From Lamellibrachia columna (Eukaryota > Annelida > Polychaeta > Sabellida > Siboglinidae): DNA of 64,000 nt. A model generated the notes under the pieces. That model did not search any database, was not told where the DNA came from, and saw only the letters and a list, made by a program, of their open reading frames with translations. Positions 36,640 to 47,813 of the stretch are shown here, piece after piece. The stretch covers positions 5,171,470-5,235,469 of the forward strand of contig OY759269.1 of assembly GCA_963662155.1 (NCBI GenBank), written 5' to 3'. Position 1 is the first letter of the stretch; each line of letters opens with the position of its first letter. The position numbers and the translations under genes are program-made.

Positions 36640-37800
36640 ACTGCCACTTTGGCGATAGAAGTACCGCTTTTTCGTCAATGTTTATAATGTACCGATTTTG
36701 AAATAAAATCTACCTCCAAGCTGCAATGTCAGAGACTCGTGACATTCCAGATGGATGAGGTGATATTAGAATGTAGTAGATTTGTGCTCAGTTGCTTTGC
36801 TCTACTCGAGAACTTTGTTGTGATCTGTTTACATAGCGTTCTAACGTCAAGTATAAACTCCACGTAAGGACGAATTAAGATTAGTTTCGATTTTGTAACA
36901 ACGGATAAGAATTGACACTGTGCTGGTGAATGCCGATCATGGGCGTGACTTCCATCCTCTCGCCGATCACAAGACAAAGTTAAAAAAAATCCAAACGAAA
37001 CGGTGAAATTGTCAGCGTTTCCATTTTCACATCACTTAATTTTTTACCAAACATCACTTAATATTTGACCAAACATTAAGTAATTTAATAGTTCGTTTGA
37101 TGATTTCACAAAAACTACATACAAACGTTGCACAACCGAGCTCGAGCATGTTGCAATGGATACTAGGTTGGTCTGATGTTTAGCAATGTGAATTTGAAAT
37201 GAGACTAGCAAAAATCGAATTGAGGAGAGACCTTTATGCCGGACATAAGTAATGATGAGGCTGCAAATACTCCGTGTTGTTTGGCACACCGGATGCTTGA
37301 AGCGATGTTAGAGATGTCGTGTCTGTTCTTGGTTCGTCATCCGCACGAACCCGGGGAAGGGCGGAAGAATGTGTTCGTCCATGTCAACTTTGATATGCAA
37401 TAAAACTACAACAAAAAAAACACAAAATCTTACCCATTTTATTTATTATACAGTCCTATGCAGTGGCCTGATGTGGACGTTTGCGCATGCTTGCATATTT
37501 ACGTACACCTACTACTAAAGTGAACGCATGCGTGTGTCTAAGTGTTTTTGTATCCATACACGGTATGATTTATTAGCGTTGCACTTCATTTAGCAACGAC
37601 GCAGTATCGACTCAACCACACATGATTTATTACCATTAGGTTTATTTTTACCTGTAACGTTGACACCTACAACCAACGGCAACGTAAACAAAACTATATT
37701 TCACAGCGCAGCAAGTGTTTAAGAAGCCAGATATTCCTTAAAACACACAGTTCGCATTCGTCCCATTCAAGCCACTCTAACTATAAGCAGTGAATACAGT
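36640..37800 (+). promoter_or_regulatory. Upstream region of secreted-protein gene copy C (first segment)
   Basis: 36731-37230 duplicates 25445-26080. 37230-37800 duplicates 15190-15710 and 26080-26600. As in copy A, it runs on into TTCGTCCCATTCAAGCCACT without a signal-peptide exon. A second partial copy of the same upstream segment (37801-38149) then leads to the exon at 38150. Confidence 0.5.
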
Positions 37801-37877
37801 AGTATGTTTTATTACCCCTAGGTTTATTTTTATCTATAATGTTGACACCTACTACCTACTAAATGTAAACTGAACTA

Positions 37878-38077
37878 GGGTAACCTGGGACAGGGCGGCC
37901 CCCCCAAGGAAAATTTTCAAATTGAAACTAGGTCACGTGACTTACGTATTGACAACCTAGATGAGTTACATTTGAAAAATAGCTAGAGTGCCCAAAAACA
38001 TCTTGCCCCATCCCCGGGACAAGACGGCCCTCTGGGGGCCATTTTACTTCCAGGGGCCGTTTTTCCCCATGTCACCC
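37878..38077. mobile_element. 200-bp MITE with TA target duplication in the copy C leader
   Basis: The ends GGGTAACCTGGGACAGGGCG and (inverted) GGGTGACATGGGGAAAAACG are imperfect inverted repeats flanked by TA. Copy B reads ACTATATTTCACAGC at the equivalent site. Copy C reads ACTA, then the element, then TATATTTCACAGC. The paralogue is thus an empty-site reference and fixes the borders. TA duplication points to a Tc1/mariner-type mobiliser. Confidence 0.8.
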
Positions 38078-38149
38078 TATATTTCACAGCGCTTCAAGTG
38101 TTTATACAGCTACCTATTCTGTAGAACACACAGAATAGCGAACAAACAG

Positions 38150-41100
38150 ATGATACGGTCGGCCATCAGTATCGTGGGACTCCTGCTGTGGCTTAGCTAC
38201 ATCGACGATGTTGACGGCAGAGCCATCTTTAAACACGTCGACAGCATCAATCTGATCGGCAACGACAAACTAGACTTCCCGACGCATGACGTGTTGGAAC
38301 GACATAAAAGAGAAATCGTTAAGCGACAAACTAATGAAGGTAGGACTTCCTGACACATCAGTAGAACTTTCGAAGGAACATTCGTGCCTGTAGAACATGT
38401 TTTGTTACAGCGTGTTTTAAGCATTTCCTAACCAACGTTTCTGCTAACATGTTGAAAATCGTGATTTCGCTCGATGTATGTAATGTATTTGAGAGTTTTA
38501 CAGAAATCAAATTATCGTATACAGATGTGGGCGTGTGCGATCCAGTACGTGCACGCGCGCGTGCGATAAGAGACCGAGGTGAGCTTCCACTCCTCGATAG
38601 TGCCGTCGACACGCGATAGCCGGTGGCGGTATTATACGGAAAGAATATACTGTTAAATATTAATTATGTTTTATTTTATTTTGTGAATTGTTTCAATATA
38701 AATCAAGTTAATAATTGCTTCGTGTACATATGTGTATACCCGTAAAAAATGTCACTCAGAACTGATGAGTTAGAATGAGAGTCCCAGAGTGTTTGTCCAT
38801 ATTCTGGGTTCCGTCACAATGAAAACTACGACAACCACAGAAAGAAGGAGGCGGATGTGTGAGTAACAAATAGTGGCGCCAACTCACGGAGCATCGTTAA
38901 TCGAGGCTACGTGACGTAGTATACGCTTTTCTACCCGTACCCTTATAGGTACACGTATACATGCGCTTTCTCAACCTCCGTAATATGTCGTGCGTTGTGT
39001 ATGGCTTCATATTCAGAGCATCGGTTTACTTACGCACTTGCAATATGGCGGCTATAAATACAATACCATGCATTTCGATGTCGCGCAGAAACAATCGCCC
39101 CCAAAAAATGGCGCAGCAGTCAGATAATCCAGGGATGATATTGGGTGATATTGTGAATATTTATGTCAACAAAATACATCCTAGGCTAAATCGTTTACCA
39201 AAGTAAAATGTATATAATTCATTTGATATTGGTAAAACATTATTCAGAAATGACACTGTTGATAAAAACGACCGAACGGCCATATGTTCATAGCTCTATG
39301 GTATGTGTGGTATTTGCAGGAGCAGGTGCTATGCATTTGCAATTGTTCCGGTATTGTTTTGTTTCAGAAGAACGATGTGTTTGTGTGTTGGAGCAAGGCA
39401 AATTGCCACAACGACAGAAGGCGTGCTGGACAGAGCAAGTGTGAGTATGGCACATAATATGATAAACATATCACAAGTCTATGCTGCAATATAGGCACAT
39501 ATGATAAACATATGATAATATGATAAACCTATCACAAGTCTATGCTGCAGTATAGGCACATATGGTCGTTTCTCGCGAAATTTAGTCCATTTTGGAATAG
39601 TTGGTGTTTTGTGGCACACCGTGTCTAAAAGGTATATGAGGTGCTTCAATGATTCTGTCTGATTTCTCAAGAAGTATATAATTTAGAAAAGATATACTTG
39701 TCCCTATTTTCCGGATGTTTTGGTTGATTTCTTTTTACGTTTAAGCATCAAGTACAAGTCCACTTATAAAAATTAACATGTAACAATTAAAAAAACACCC
39801 ATATGAAATCACCGTTGTGCCAATTTATGAGGTATGTTGGTGATCTGTGAAATTACACAGATAAATTATTTGCATTACTAGTTCAACATATGAGAGCAGG
39901 CGTAATGTCAAAGTGACTAAAATGTGGCAACAAGTACAAATCCACAACAAATGGTTGTTACACAATAACAACAGGAGCTACTTTTAATTATTTGACGCAT
40001 TGGGGGCTTACTAAAATTTTTTATGTGTGAAATGATCATAATGTAACACTAGTAGTTACTTAATCATGATGTAACACTAGTAGTTACTTAATCATGATGT
40101 AACACTAGTAGTTACTTAATCATGATGTAACACTAGTAGTTACTTAATCATGATGTAACACTAGTAGTTACTTAATCATGATGTAACACTAGTAGTTACT
40201 TAATCATGATGTAACACTAGTAGTTACTTAATCATGATGTAACACTAGTAGTTACTTAATCATGATGTAACACTAGTAGTTACTTAATCATGATGTAACA
40301 CTAGTAGTTACTTAATCATGATGTAACACTAGTAGTTACTTAATCATGATGTAACACTAGTAGTTACTTAATCATGATGTAACACTAGTAGTTACTTAAT
40401 CATGATGTAACACTAGTAGTTACTTAATCATGATGTAACACTAGTAGTTACTTAATCATGATGTAACACTAGTAGTTACTTAATCATGATGTAACACTAG
40501 TAGTTACTTAATCATGATGTAACACTAGTAGTTACTTAACTATGCCGGAAAGAATACTGTGAGGTGGATTCCTAATTGATCGAAGTCGTACTTGACGTTC
40601 ATTAATATCAATACTTTAACACCAACTCATCATATAGAAGTCATTACGTGGTGCAGTTATGTACGGAATGACACACGTGTGTGGATTATGAAGTACAGTT
40701 AATACCCTAAACTATCTTCAACTAGCCAAATTAATGTTTATTTGATGTTTGTTTATATTTTCAGAACATTGGCTGGTGTCGTGCGGACGCCGACGTGTTG
40801 CAGATACTTCATACTGGTGATGGAGTTTAATGTCTTCTGGTGCGTGCCGATAAGAAAAACAACAAGTACAATCGAAGAAACAAAAACCACCGAAACACCA
40901 CCTGAAACTACAACCAAAGAAACAAAAACCACCGAAACCCCACCTGAAACTACAACCAAAGAAACAATAACCACCGAAACACCACCTGAAACTACAACCA
41001 AAGAAACAATAACCATCGAAACACCACCTGAAACTACATACACAGGTTAGTAATTACTCCGAATAAACTAAGTGATCATTATGTTGCTGTGTTTGGCTAC

Positions 41101-43599
41101 GTTGATGCTTGGTTGTGTCACACATCGAATAATAATAATGATTATTATTATATAAGAGAGGTTCGGCACACAAGCCGTGTGCGTGTATGCGTACGTGTAG
41201 CTCTGGCAGAATGGGAACGTGTAGCCCATTCTGCCAGAGCTACACGTACCCATTCCGATTTCTACCCGTTAAAAGGTTCAACAACTCGATACTGGTAAGC
41301 CTATAACGTGCAGATCGCACGTTATAGTTTATATATATTGCAAAACAACAGGCCGATTTCCCCAAATCGACATCAGTTGAGCGGTACACGATTTCAAATG
41401 AGGAAAATGATGACGTATCATTACATAATGTCATGCTGCGTTTGTGATTCATGTTGAAAACATCACCTGCTATGAAATCATCGAAAGGAAAGATAATGTT
41501 ATAAATGTATGTTGTGTTTGGGACGATGTGAGACGTGTATATGTCATAACGACACGATTGTTACTTTTATGCCAAACACATAATTGTTTTACACGATGCA
41601 ATGTCGAACCAACAGTGAACGAACTAATACTGAATGTGTGAATAACTTATGTTCTATGTATTATAATAAACAATCACTTAAATTGGGAGAGTAACATAAA
41701 ACGAAGGTATGTGTATGACAAACGTAGTTGATAATATGAACGAAACAATTGGATGTCTATCAACAGAACACAAGAGGGGAATTAAAACTGTTTATTTAAA
41801 TTAAATTGTTTTCATGCATTAATTTTTCTCCGGGGGGATTTCCGGTGGGGCTTATTTCCTACACCATGTGTGAATGTTCCAAACTCAGCTGCAAGAGGGC
41901 GTCGTATCCGATGTGAACGCATCATAATGGGAATGTACAACGATTTTGATTGGTTGACTAAACATTATTTCATTTACAAATCCTTAGTATTTATAACAAC
42001 TCGGTTGATTAACAATAACATTCATACAAAACGTGTTACTATCGTAATATTTCATGCTTTACGGCATTAAAAGACATAACAATAAATCTTCACGTTTCAT
42101 TGTGCAATATAACGTTTTTATTGGTTTGTCAAATTCCCGTTTTTTTTTCATTTCACCGACTACAGCAATTAAAATCAAGAATGACGTATAACATTTTAAA
42201 TTTATATATACGTTGAGATCGACAAATTCATCAAGTCACGTATCAGTTACCCAACGAAAATTTCCCAGACCAGTGAGTTTAACATCAGTTGTATGTAAAT
42301 TACTCGAAACATTAATTAGAGACCACATGGTGGAATTCCTTGTAAAACATAAATTAATAAATACATCTCAACATGGTTTCCTAAAAGCAAGGTCATGTCT
42401 AACTAATCTCTTATGTTTTTTGAAGAAATTACAAAGTGGGTAGAAGACGGGTCATCAGTGGATGTTGGCTACTTAGATTTTCAGAAAGCTTTCGATAAAG
42501 TGCCACATCAAAGATTGTTACTTAAACTAAAAGCCCATGGTAATGATGTAATCAACTGGATAGAAAAGTGGCTTACACACAGAAGACAGAGAGTAATAGT
42601 AAATGGTGAGATTTCAAACTGGAAAGTGGGGTACTACAGGGATCAGTATTAGGCCCTATACTGTTTTTAATATATATAAATGATTTGGAAGATGATATAT
42701 CTAGCAAAGTAGTCAAATTTGAGGATGACACAAAAGTATTCAGAAAGGTTACTAATGTTACAGATAAACAAAGTTTACATTATGATCTAGATAAATTAGT
42801 TAAATGGTCAGAAAAATGGCAAATGTTATTCGATTTTGGGAAGTGTAAATGCATACACATAGGACATGGAAACATGAACGAAGAATATAAATTGATACCT
42901 TAGTTACGAAAGCCGCTTATTACAATGTGGTTTGACAACACTAGAGACCAGGAGACTAAGAGGAGACCAAATAGAAGTGTTTAAAATAGTGAACGGTTAT
43001 GAGGATGTTGATAGGAATATGTTCTTCAAACTTAAAGAATGCAGTAGAACCAGATGACACAAAGCAGCATTAGTTAAGGAGCAGTGTAGGTTGTACATGA
43101 GAAAGTACTCTTTCTCACACAGGGTGATAAATGAATGGAACAAACTCCAAATGATTGTAGTAGTGTGAATATGTTTAAAGATAGAATTGACAGATATTTG
43201 ATAAGGGCGGGCTACACATAAATGAGAAAATTGTTGGACTCTCGATAAGCCTATGGCTTCCTTGTCCACTTGCCATCTGGAACTTGTTGATTGGGATGGC
43301 AATCTTGTTAAATCTTGTAAAATCATTAATCATGCAAAAAGAAGTTAATGAGCACAATAATTATATTTAAATTTAATGTTTGTATTATTTTATAATTACG
43401 TATTAAGTGTATTTGTACAGGTTTGTTGCAACTTGTGTGCTATAATTTGTTTTTAGGTGAACAATGTGGTGGTTGCCATTTGGACCAAGAAGTAACATCA
43501 CTCTCCAAAACGACATGCATGTTGAACGGCACCATTTGTGATTGGGTGGACAAATTGTGGAAGACAGCGAAAAAGGAATGGGGTAAAGCAAAAGAGTAA
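38150..43599 (+). CDS. Secreted Cys/Thr-rich protein, copy C (4 exons, 228 aa, truncated C-terminus)
   Basis: Predicted exons are 38150-38339, 39368-39440, 40765-41045 and 43457-43599, with GT..AG borders. The phases match (1, 2, 1) and the sum is 687 nt, exactly 229 codons. Exon 1 is the paralogue of copy B exon 1 (signal peptide SAISIVGLLLWLSYIDDVDG; dibasic HKRE, VKRQ). Exon 2 has ERCVCVLEQ...KACW. Exon 3 has CCRYFILVMEFNVFWC, then four 14-residue repeats (TTETPPETTTKETK). Exon 4 has EQCGGC, CMLNGT (N-glycan sequon) and the start of the Trp-heptad coil (LWKTAKKEWGKAKE) before TAA. The heptad continues in frame after the TAA (WAKETLQNRIES), so the stop looks like a recent nonsense change. 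A weaker acceptor at 39319 would add 16 residues. Function unknown. Confidence 0.6.
39450..39560 (+). repeat. Short direct duplication in intron 2 of copy C
   Basis: ATCACAAGTCTATGCTGCAR with TATAGGCACATATG occurs twice, with a spacer containing ATATGATAAAC. Confidence 0.9.
40041..40539 (+). repeat. 28-bp minisatellite, 18 identical copies, in intron of copy C
   Basis: The unit is ATGTAACACTAGTAGTTACT then TAATCATG. Copies appear identical. The core GTAAC...GTTAC around ACTAGT is a near-palindrome, so each unit can fold back. Confidence 0.97.
41191..41249. repeat. Perfect 25-bp inverted repeat with 9-nt loop
   Basis: The left arm is 41191-41215 (GTACGTGTAGCTCTGGCAGA plus ATGGG). The loop is AACGTGTAG. 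The right arm, 41225-41249, is its exact complement. It lies about 150 bp after the third exon of copy C. A second stem, CTATAACGTGC / GCACGTTATAG, follows at 41301-41327. Its origin is unknown (hairpin RNA, small foldback element or replication-slippage product). Confidence 0.9.
41330..42190. other. Intron sequence of copy C, nothing recognised
   Basis: AT-rich. A short frame (41444-41641) has no motif. Confidence 0.45.
42195..43345 (+). mobile_element. CR1-like LINE fragment with internal deletion (LINE copy 1)
   Basis: RT blocks read in order with frame shifts: RPVSLTSVVCKLLETLIRDH, STSQHGFLKA-type (NTSQHGFLKARSCLTNLL), DVGYLDFQKAFDKVPHQRLL and GPILFLIYINDLEDD. Then comes KFEDDTKVF, where the catalytic box has FEDD. 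The element then jumps from NMNEEYKL directly to the 3' block (CCGCTTATTACAATGTGGTT), which in copy 2 is separated by about 1 kb. The 3' end is GGATGGCAATCTTGTTAAAT. It sits in the last intron of copy C. Confidence 0.9.
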
Positions 43600-43604
43600 T
43601 GGGC

Positions 43605-43624
43605 GAAAGAAACGTTGCAGAACC
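43605..43624 (+). other. Post-stop remainder of copy C coil exon
   Basis: Directly after the TAA at 43597-43599 the frame continues W-A-K-E-T-L-Q-N-R-I-E-S before a second stop. The Trp falls at the next heptad position. The LINE insertion follows at once. Confidence 0.5.
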
Positions 43625-45055
43625 GCATAGAATCTTAAAAAAAGCGTTCAGTCAATTCATAGATGTCAAAAGGCTCACTTAGAACATTATGTTTAACCAA
43701 ATTTAATAAGATTGCCAACCAAGGCAGAAGATCCGGATGACAATTGGACAAGGAAGCCATTGGCTTATCGAGAGGACGACAAAGTTTTATATATGTGTAA
43801 CCCGCCCTTCTGAGATATTTGTTAGTTTTGTTTTTAAACATATTCACGCTGATAGCATTTACACAATCAGTAGATACTTTTCCATATATTTATTTTCCTC
43901 TGTGAGAATGAGTACTTTCTGATATCAAATCTACCACGATCCTTCACTGATGTTATTCGTGTCTTCTAGTTCTACTACTTTTCCTAAGTGTGAAGAGAAA
44001 ACATTTGTATCAACATTTTCATACCAATTCATTATCCTGAAAAACTTCAATATGATCTCCTCGTAACCTCATTGTTTCACATTCTTTTAGGCATTCTTTA
44101 TAGCTAAAGTATCTTAGTTGTGGGATAATTACAGTTGCTCTCCTCCTTATTCGGTCTAGACGAGGACTAACTATTGCTTTATACAATAGCTCTTTTTCCT
44201 TATATGTTATATTTCCCACAATTGAATAACATATGCCATTGTTCAGACTATTTCACTTATTTGTCTAGATCGTTTGGTAACTGTTTTATCGCCATCAGTT
44301 TTAACCTTTCTAGAAAAGTTTGTGTTATCCAAAAATGTCAGTACCTTGCTTGTTATATTATCGTCTATGTAAAAAAGTAAACAAAAAAGTCTTGATACTG
44401 ATCATTGTTGTACTCAACTCAAAACTCATGTTCCTCCCCATCTGCTACAGCACTACTTGGATTCTGTTAGTCAGCCACTTTGCTATCCAGTTGATTTAGC
44501 CATCCACGTTACCTTGAGCGTTTAATTTAAGTAGTAGTCTTTCATGTGGCACTTTGTCGAAAGCTTTCTGAAAATCTAACTATGTAATACCTACTGGTGA
44601 TCCCTCATTGATGTTAAGCTCACTGGTATTTAATTGTCTAACTTTTTATCGAACCCTTTTTAAATAATGATAAGATGTTTGCTATTAACTTCCATAAATA
44701 GTCTGATGTAGACTCCTGAAATTTAGCATCTGGTACTTGTAATGTCCTCTCTGGTAAACACTGAACTGAAGTATCCACTTTGGTCTTCCGCCATTAAAAA
44801 CCCTGTGACATTATATATCCAGCATTGTCCTCTATTGATTCAACATTGTCTCGTACGTTTTGTCTTTTTTACTCCTGACATATGCAAACATCTCTTGCTG
44901 TCACTTTTTATGTTACATGCTATTTGTTTTCATAGCTTAAGATTCAGATTGTCTAATTTCAATTGTTGCTACACGAAGTGCCTCTGTGTAATTTGTGCAG
45001 TTTTCATCATTTCCGGTACGCCTATAAACCCTCAATAGACCGTTATAGACCGTTT
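43625..45055 (-). mobile_element. CR1-like LINE, minus strand (LINE copy 3), inserted in the copy C coil exon
   Basis: On the minus strand, from 45 kb downward, SVFTREDITSTRC (linker before RT), the RT region near 44520-44580 (complement of DFQKAFDKVPHERLL) and YKEKELLYKAIVSPRLDRIR, then RRRATVIIPQLRYFSY, are all readable with breaks. The 3' end matches that of copies 1 and 2 (GATTGCCAACC on plus). It separates 43600-43624 from 45068-45217, both coil-like parts of the secreted-protein exon. Confidence 0.8.
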
Positions 45056-45067
45056 TCATTGTTTTTT

Positions 45068-45217
45068 CAAGGGAACAAATTAACTAGAGAGCTCCTGGAG
45101 AGACTATTGCGGTGGCTGCAACGGTGGTGGAGACGTCTGCGGCCAAAGAGGCCGTTTCCTGAGCCGTTGCCGGATATGCCGTTAGAGTGGCTAGAACGGT
45201 GGCGATATCTATGTTAG
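45068..45217 (+). pseudogene. Distal part of a coiled-coil/basic exon, cut off by LINE copy 3
   Basis: The frame reads LTRELLERLLRWLQRWWRRL, then proline-rich PKRPFPEPLPDMPLEW and LERWRYLC stop. Trp/Arg/Leu-rich composition and the following GTGAGTAGAGTGCC match the end of the coil exons at 29886 (GTGAGTAGATCGCC) and 16348 (GTATGTAGAGCGCC). It is best seen as the separated 3' part of the copy C coil exon. A weak acceptor (TTTTTTCAAG) precedes it, so independent use as a last exon is possible. Confidence 0.5.
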
Positions 45218-45838
45218 ACGTGAGTAGAGTGCCAATTAAAATGTTCCATTAATACTGTCTTGGTTAAATATAACAAAAGTCAATCATAACTTACTGCAGG
45301 CCTTGGCACACAAGAAAATGTGTTAACTGTGCTTATTAAAACATAAATCGCCAAATAACTAAAACAACGACAATGTACACCTTAGATATATATTACGAGT
45401 GACTGCAAAAATTCTTCAACGTGCTAAAATTAGGCTATTCAACAATTTCAAAATTGTGTACATTAAATAGGAAACTTTGTTTTTAAGCAGGAGAAAATAC
45501 GAGTTGTTTGACAGAATCTAGTCCTGAACCTCGTGGCTTAATTTTATATATATATCTTAATTTTTTATTTTTGACATGTCTCAGACAACACTAATTTTAA
45601 TTAAAACAACCTTAATAAGTTGGTATATGTCAGAAAATAGAAATCTCGTAAACATACCATCAAGTAACACCCATACCTTAAATACCACTAAGACATAGTT
45701 TATTATTTTTAATATGTAACTTAGTATGTGGCAAATACAATTGTGTTTCTTCTGTTCTCAAACTCGTATTTCACCGACGTATGATGCGGTGTTTATGCCC
45801 AATACCATGACTCTAACAAAGCACTACAAACATTTCAG

Positions 45839-45986
45839 GAATGCAAACACCGAAGGGGATTTCCCATTCCCAGACTGTTGCGAGCCGTACGAGTTGGACA
45901 TAAGGACCGGGGAATTGTTGTGCAGTCTGGACGTGACAACGACCACCCAAACAACGACGATTGGACCAACCACAACGACCGCGTAG
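45839..45986 (+). CDS. Cys/Thr exon of the secreted-protein family (partial gene, 45.8 kb)
   Basis: After acceptor CAAACATTTCAG, in phase 2 like the exon at 40765, the frame encodes FPFPDCCEPYELDIRTGELL, then CSLDV and TTTTQTTTIGPTTTT before a TAG at 45984. The motif CCxxxxLxI...C followed by a Thr run identifies the family. No signal-peptide exon is seen between 43.6 and 45.8 kb. The exon may be a downstream alternative exon of copy C or a remnant of another copy. The frame is intact, unlike its paralogue at 31.3 kb. Confidence 0.55.
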
Positions 45987-46149
45987 ACAACGTTCAGCAT
46001 CAGTGATGACTTGACTTAAGGCAATACCTCCAACCACAACATCCCTGTCGACAAAGTCTAACATCAATGATAACACGACACGTGTCGACAACGTTCAACA
46101 TCAGTGATGACATGACTTAAGACAACACATCCAAGCACAACATCCGTGT

Positions 46150-46250
46150 CGACAACGTTCAATAATACCATGCGCCTTTGGGCAGCTAAGACTAGAAAGG
46201 GTGCTATATAAATATACGTGATTGATTTGATTGATTGATCAATGATGACA
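46150..46250 (+). mobile_element. SINE/LINE 3'-tail-like sequence
   Basis: ACCATGCGCCTTTGGGCAGC, then AGAAAGGGTGCTATATAAAT and a (TTGATTGA)n tail. The GGxGCTATATAAAT + ATTGATTG ending is common at 3' ends of L2-like SINE/LINE families in marine animals. No head is identified. Confidence 0.45.
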
Positions 46251-46329
46251 CACAAACATAAACGCTGATATCTTGTGTACATTGTCCACTTAATTAACAA
46301 ATTACGTTAAGTGTTAATAAATATATATA

Positions 46330-46640
46330 TTTATCCAGGTGGAATATATAATCCAGATTGAAGATGACGGTTTGGGACATTATTAAATGTCATCATTATA
46401 CTCAAGTGCCTACGTGTTTCACTTAGTGTATCTCTATATTTACTCAATTAGCAGTTGTTGGTGTATAACTAGAGTCACTCACTCCAAAGGCCGGTGTGAG
46501 TATTGCTATCGGGTTGTCTGTGTGTTCGTGTGTCTGCGACGGTGTGTCTGTTTAACAACAATTATAATTACACACACAAAAACAGCGATTAGTGAAAAGG
46601 TAGATACATATACTGTGATTAAAATTTATAAATATCTTGA
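46330..46640 (+). repeat. Dispersed 3'-flank repeat, copy at 46.4 kb
   Basis: Nearly the same as 32280-32530, including TATCCAGGTG, TAATCCAGATT and CTCCAAAGGCCGGTGTG. It confirms that the 31.3-33.8 and 45.8-48.3 kb regions are duplicates. Confidence 0.8.
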
Positions 46641-46689
46641 CAAAAAATAGGAGTTAGCCAAATAAAATAAAGATGTGCAGAATCTGCAC

Positions 46690-46910
46690 AACTGTAAGTT
46701 GTGGCAGTGGTGAAATGGTTAGGCGGACGTTTGCCATATGAATTTCATCTAGTGGTAGTTCGCACAAACACGGTAGGTGCCGACACTATGCAGCGGCAAG
46801 TAGTTGCAATGTGATATACATTTTAGTAGCCGAATAGCTTTAGACTATTCGTTAGTAGTGGCAATAGAATGATATTGCTAGGAAACACAGTTGGCATTAA
46901 CCAGACATGT
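46690..46910 (+). repeat. Dispersed repeat with tRNA-like head (possible SINE)
   Basis: GTGGTGAAATGGTTAGGCGG resembles an A-box and GTAGTTCGCAC a weak B-box. The following GGTGCCGACACTATGCAGC and TAGTAGCCGAATAG recur at 54735-54790 and 8590-8640. It is too diverged to call a tRNA. Confidence 0.4.
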
Positions 46911-47192
46911 CATATTGGACGTGGAGCCAATGATAAGGCACCAACGCTAGCCGTGTCTGACTGGTTGATGCAAAAACAAGTTCACAAGAATGCAATAAAC
47001 ACTGTGTTTTACGTAAGTTTTGTGTTATGAACTGTGACCATGTTACCAAAGTTTAAATGTGTTATCCGTACACGTGCACTTGCTACATCGACAACAAGCT
47101 ACTTTAATCTAACGAGAGAGTATGACGGCTGAAGTTGATTTTTTTTTATTGAAGCGTGCGTGGGCGTGCGTGCACATATATGTACGCACGCA

Positions 47193-47479
47193 CTATTCCA
47201 AAGATGTTGCTATCCCAAATTCCTAGGGCGCGGGTAGAATATCAAAAAACAGCGGATGTCCTTTGTGTGCTGTCATTATACAGTGGCGTTGAGGTGGAGA
47301 AACAGATATTGTCATTGTTTTAAAGAATATTTGTCAAAATTTACACTTTGAAAATTAAATCAGAGTCTGTTTCTCCAGCTCAACGCCACTGTATGATGAC
47401 AACACACAAAGGACATCCAATGTTTTTTTATATTCTACCCGTGCCCTAGGAATTTGGGACAGCAACATCTTTGGAATAG
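47193..47479. mobile_element. Foldback MITE with 114-bp terminal inverted repeats
   Basis: 47193-47306 and 47366-47479 are inverted copies with few mismatches (outer end CTATTCCAAAGATGTTGCTA, inner end TGGAGAAACAGA), separated by about 59 bp. There is no coding capacity. I see no clear target-site duplication. Confidence 0.88.
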
Positions 47480-47813
47480 GCTTACCTCCCTTGGCAGTGA
47501 ATAATGTACATTTTGCATAAGCAGTACGGTTCAACCAATTGATATCTTATGTAATTTTTTATTAAATGAAGGTGTTATACATTTTTTTACTTCAATATTC
47601 AAGGTTCAGTTGAAAACTGGTGATATTTTTTACTCTCATCTTTTATTTTGGGGTGTAATCAACCTGGGGGTATATATAATTGTTTTAATTTTTGCTGAAT
47701 ATTCTGATTACCTTATAAGGCCCTTACATATTCTGAAATACTGTACAGTGTTACTATGTCACTCGGTAAAATAAAAACACAGAAAAATTAACACAGCTGA
47801 AACAACGGGCGCA

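Noticed and set aside
40041..40539. CRISPR-like regular repeats
   Set aside because: Repeats are contiguous without unique spacers, in eukaryotic intron DNA; the same applies to the 3853-4395 array.
46690..46770. tRNA gene
   Set aside because: Only loose A-box and B-box similarity; no cloverleaf with paired acceptor stem could be drawn. Kept only as a possible SINE head.
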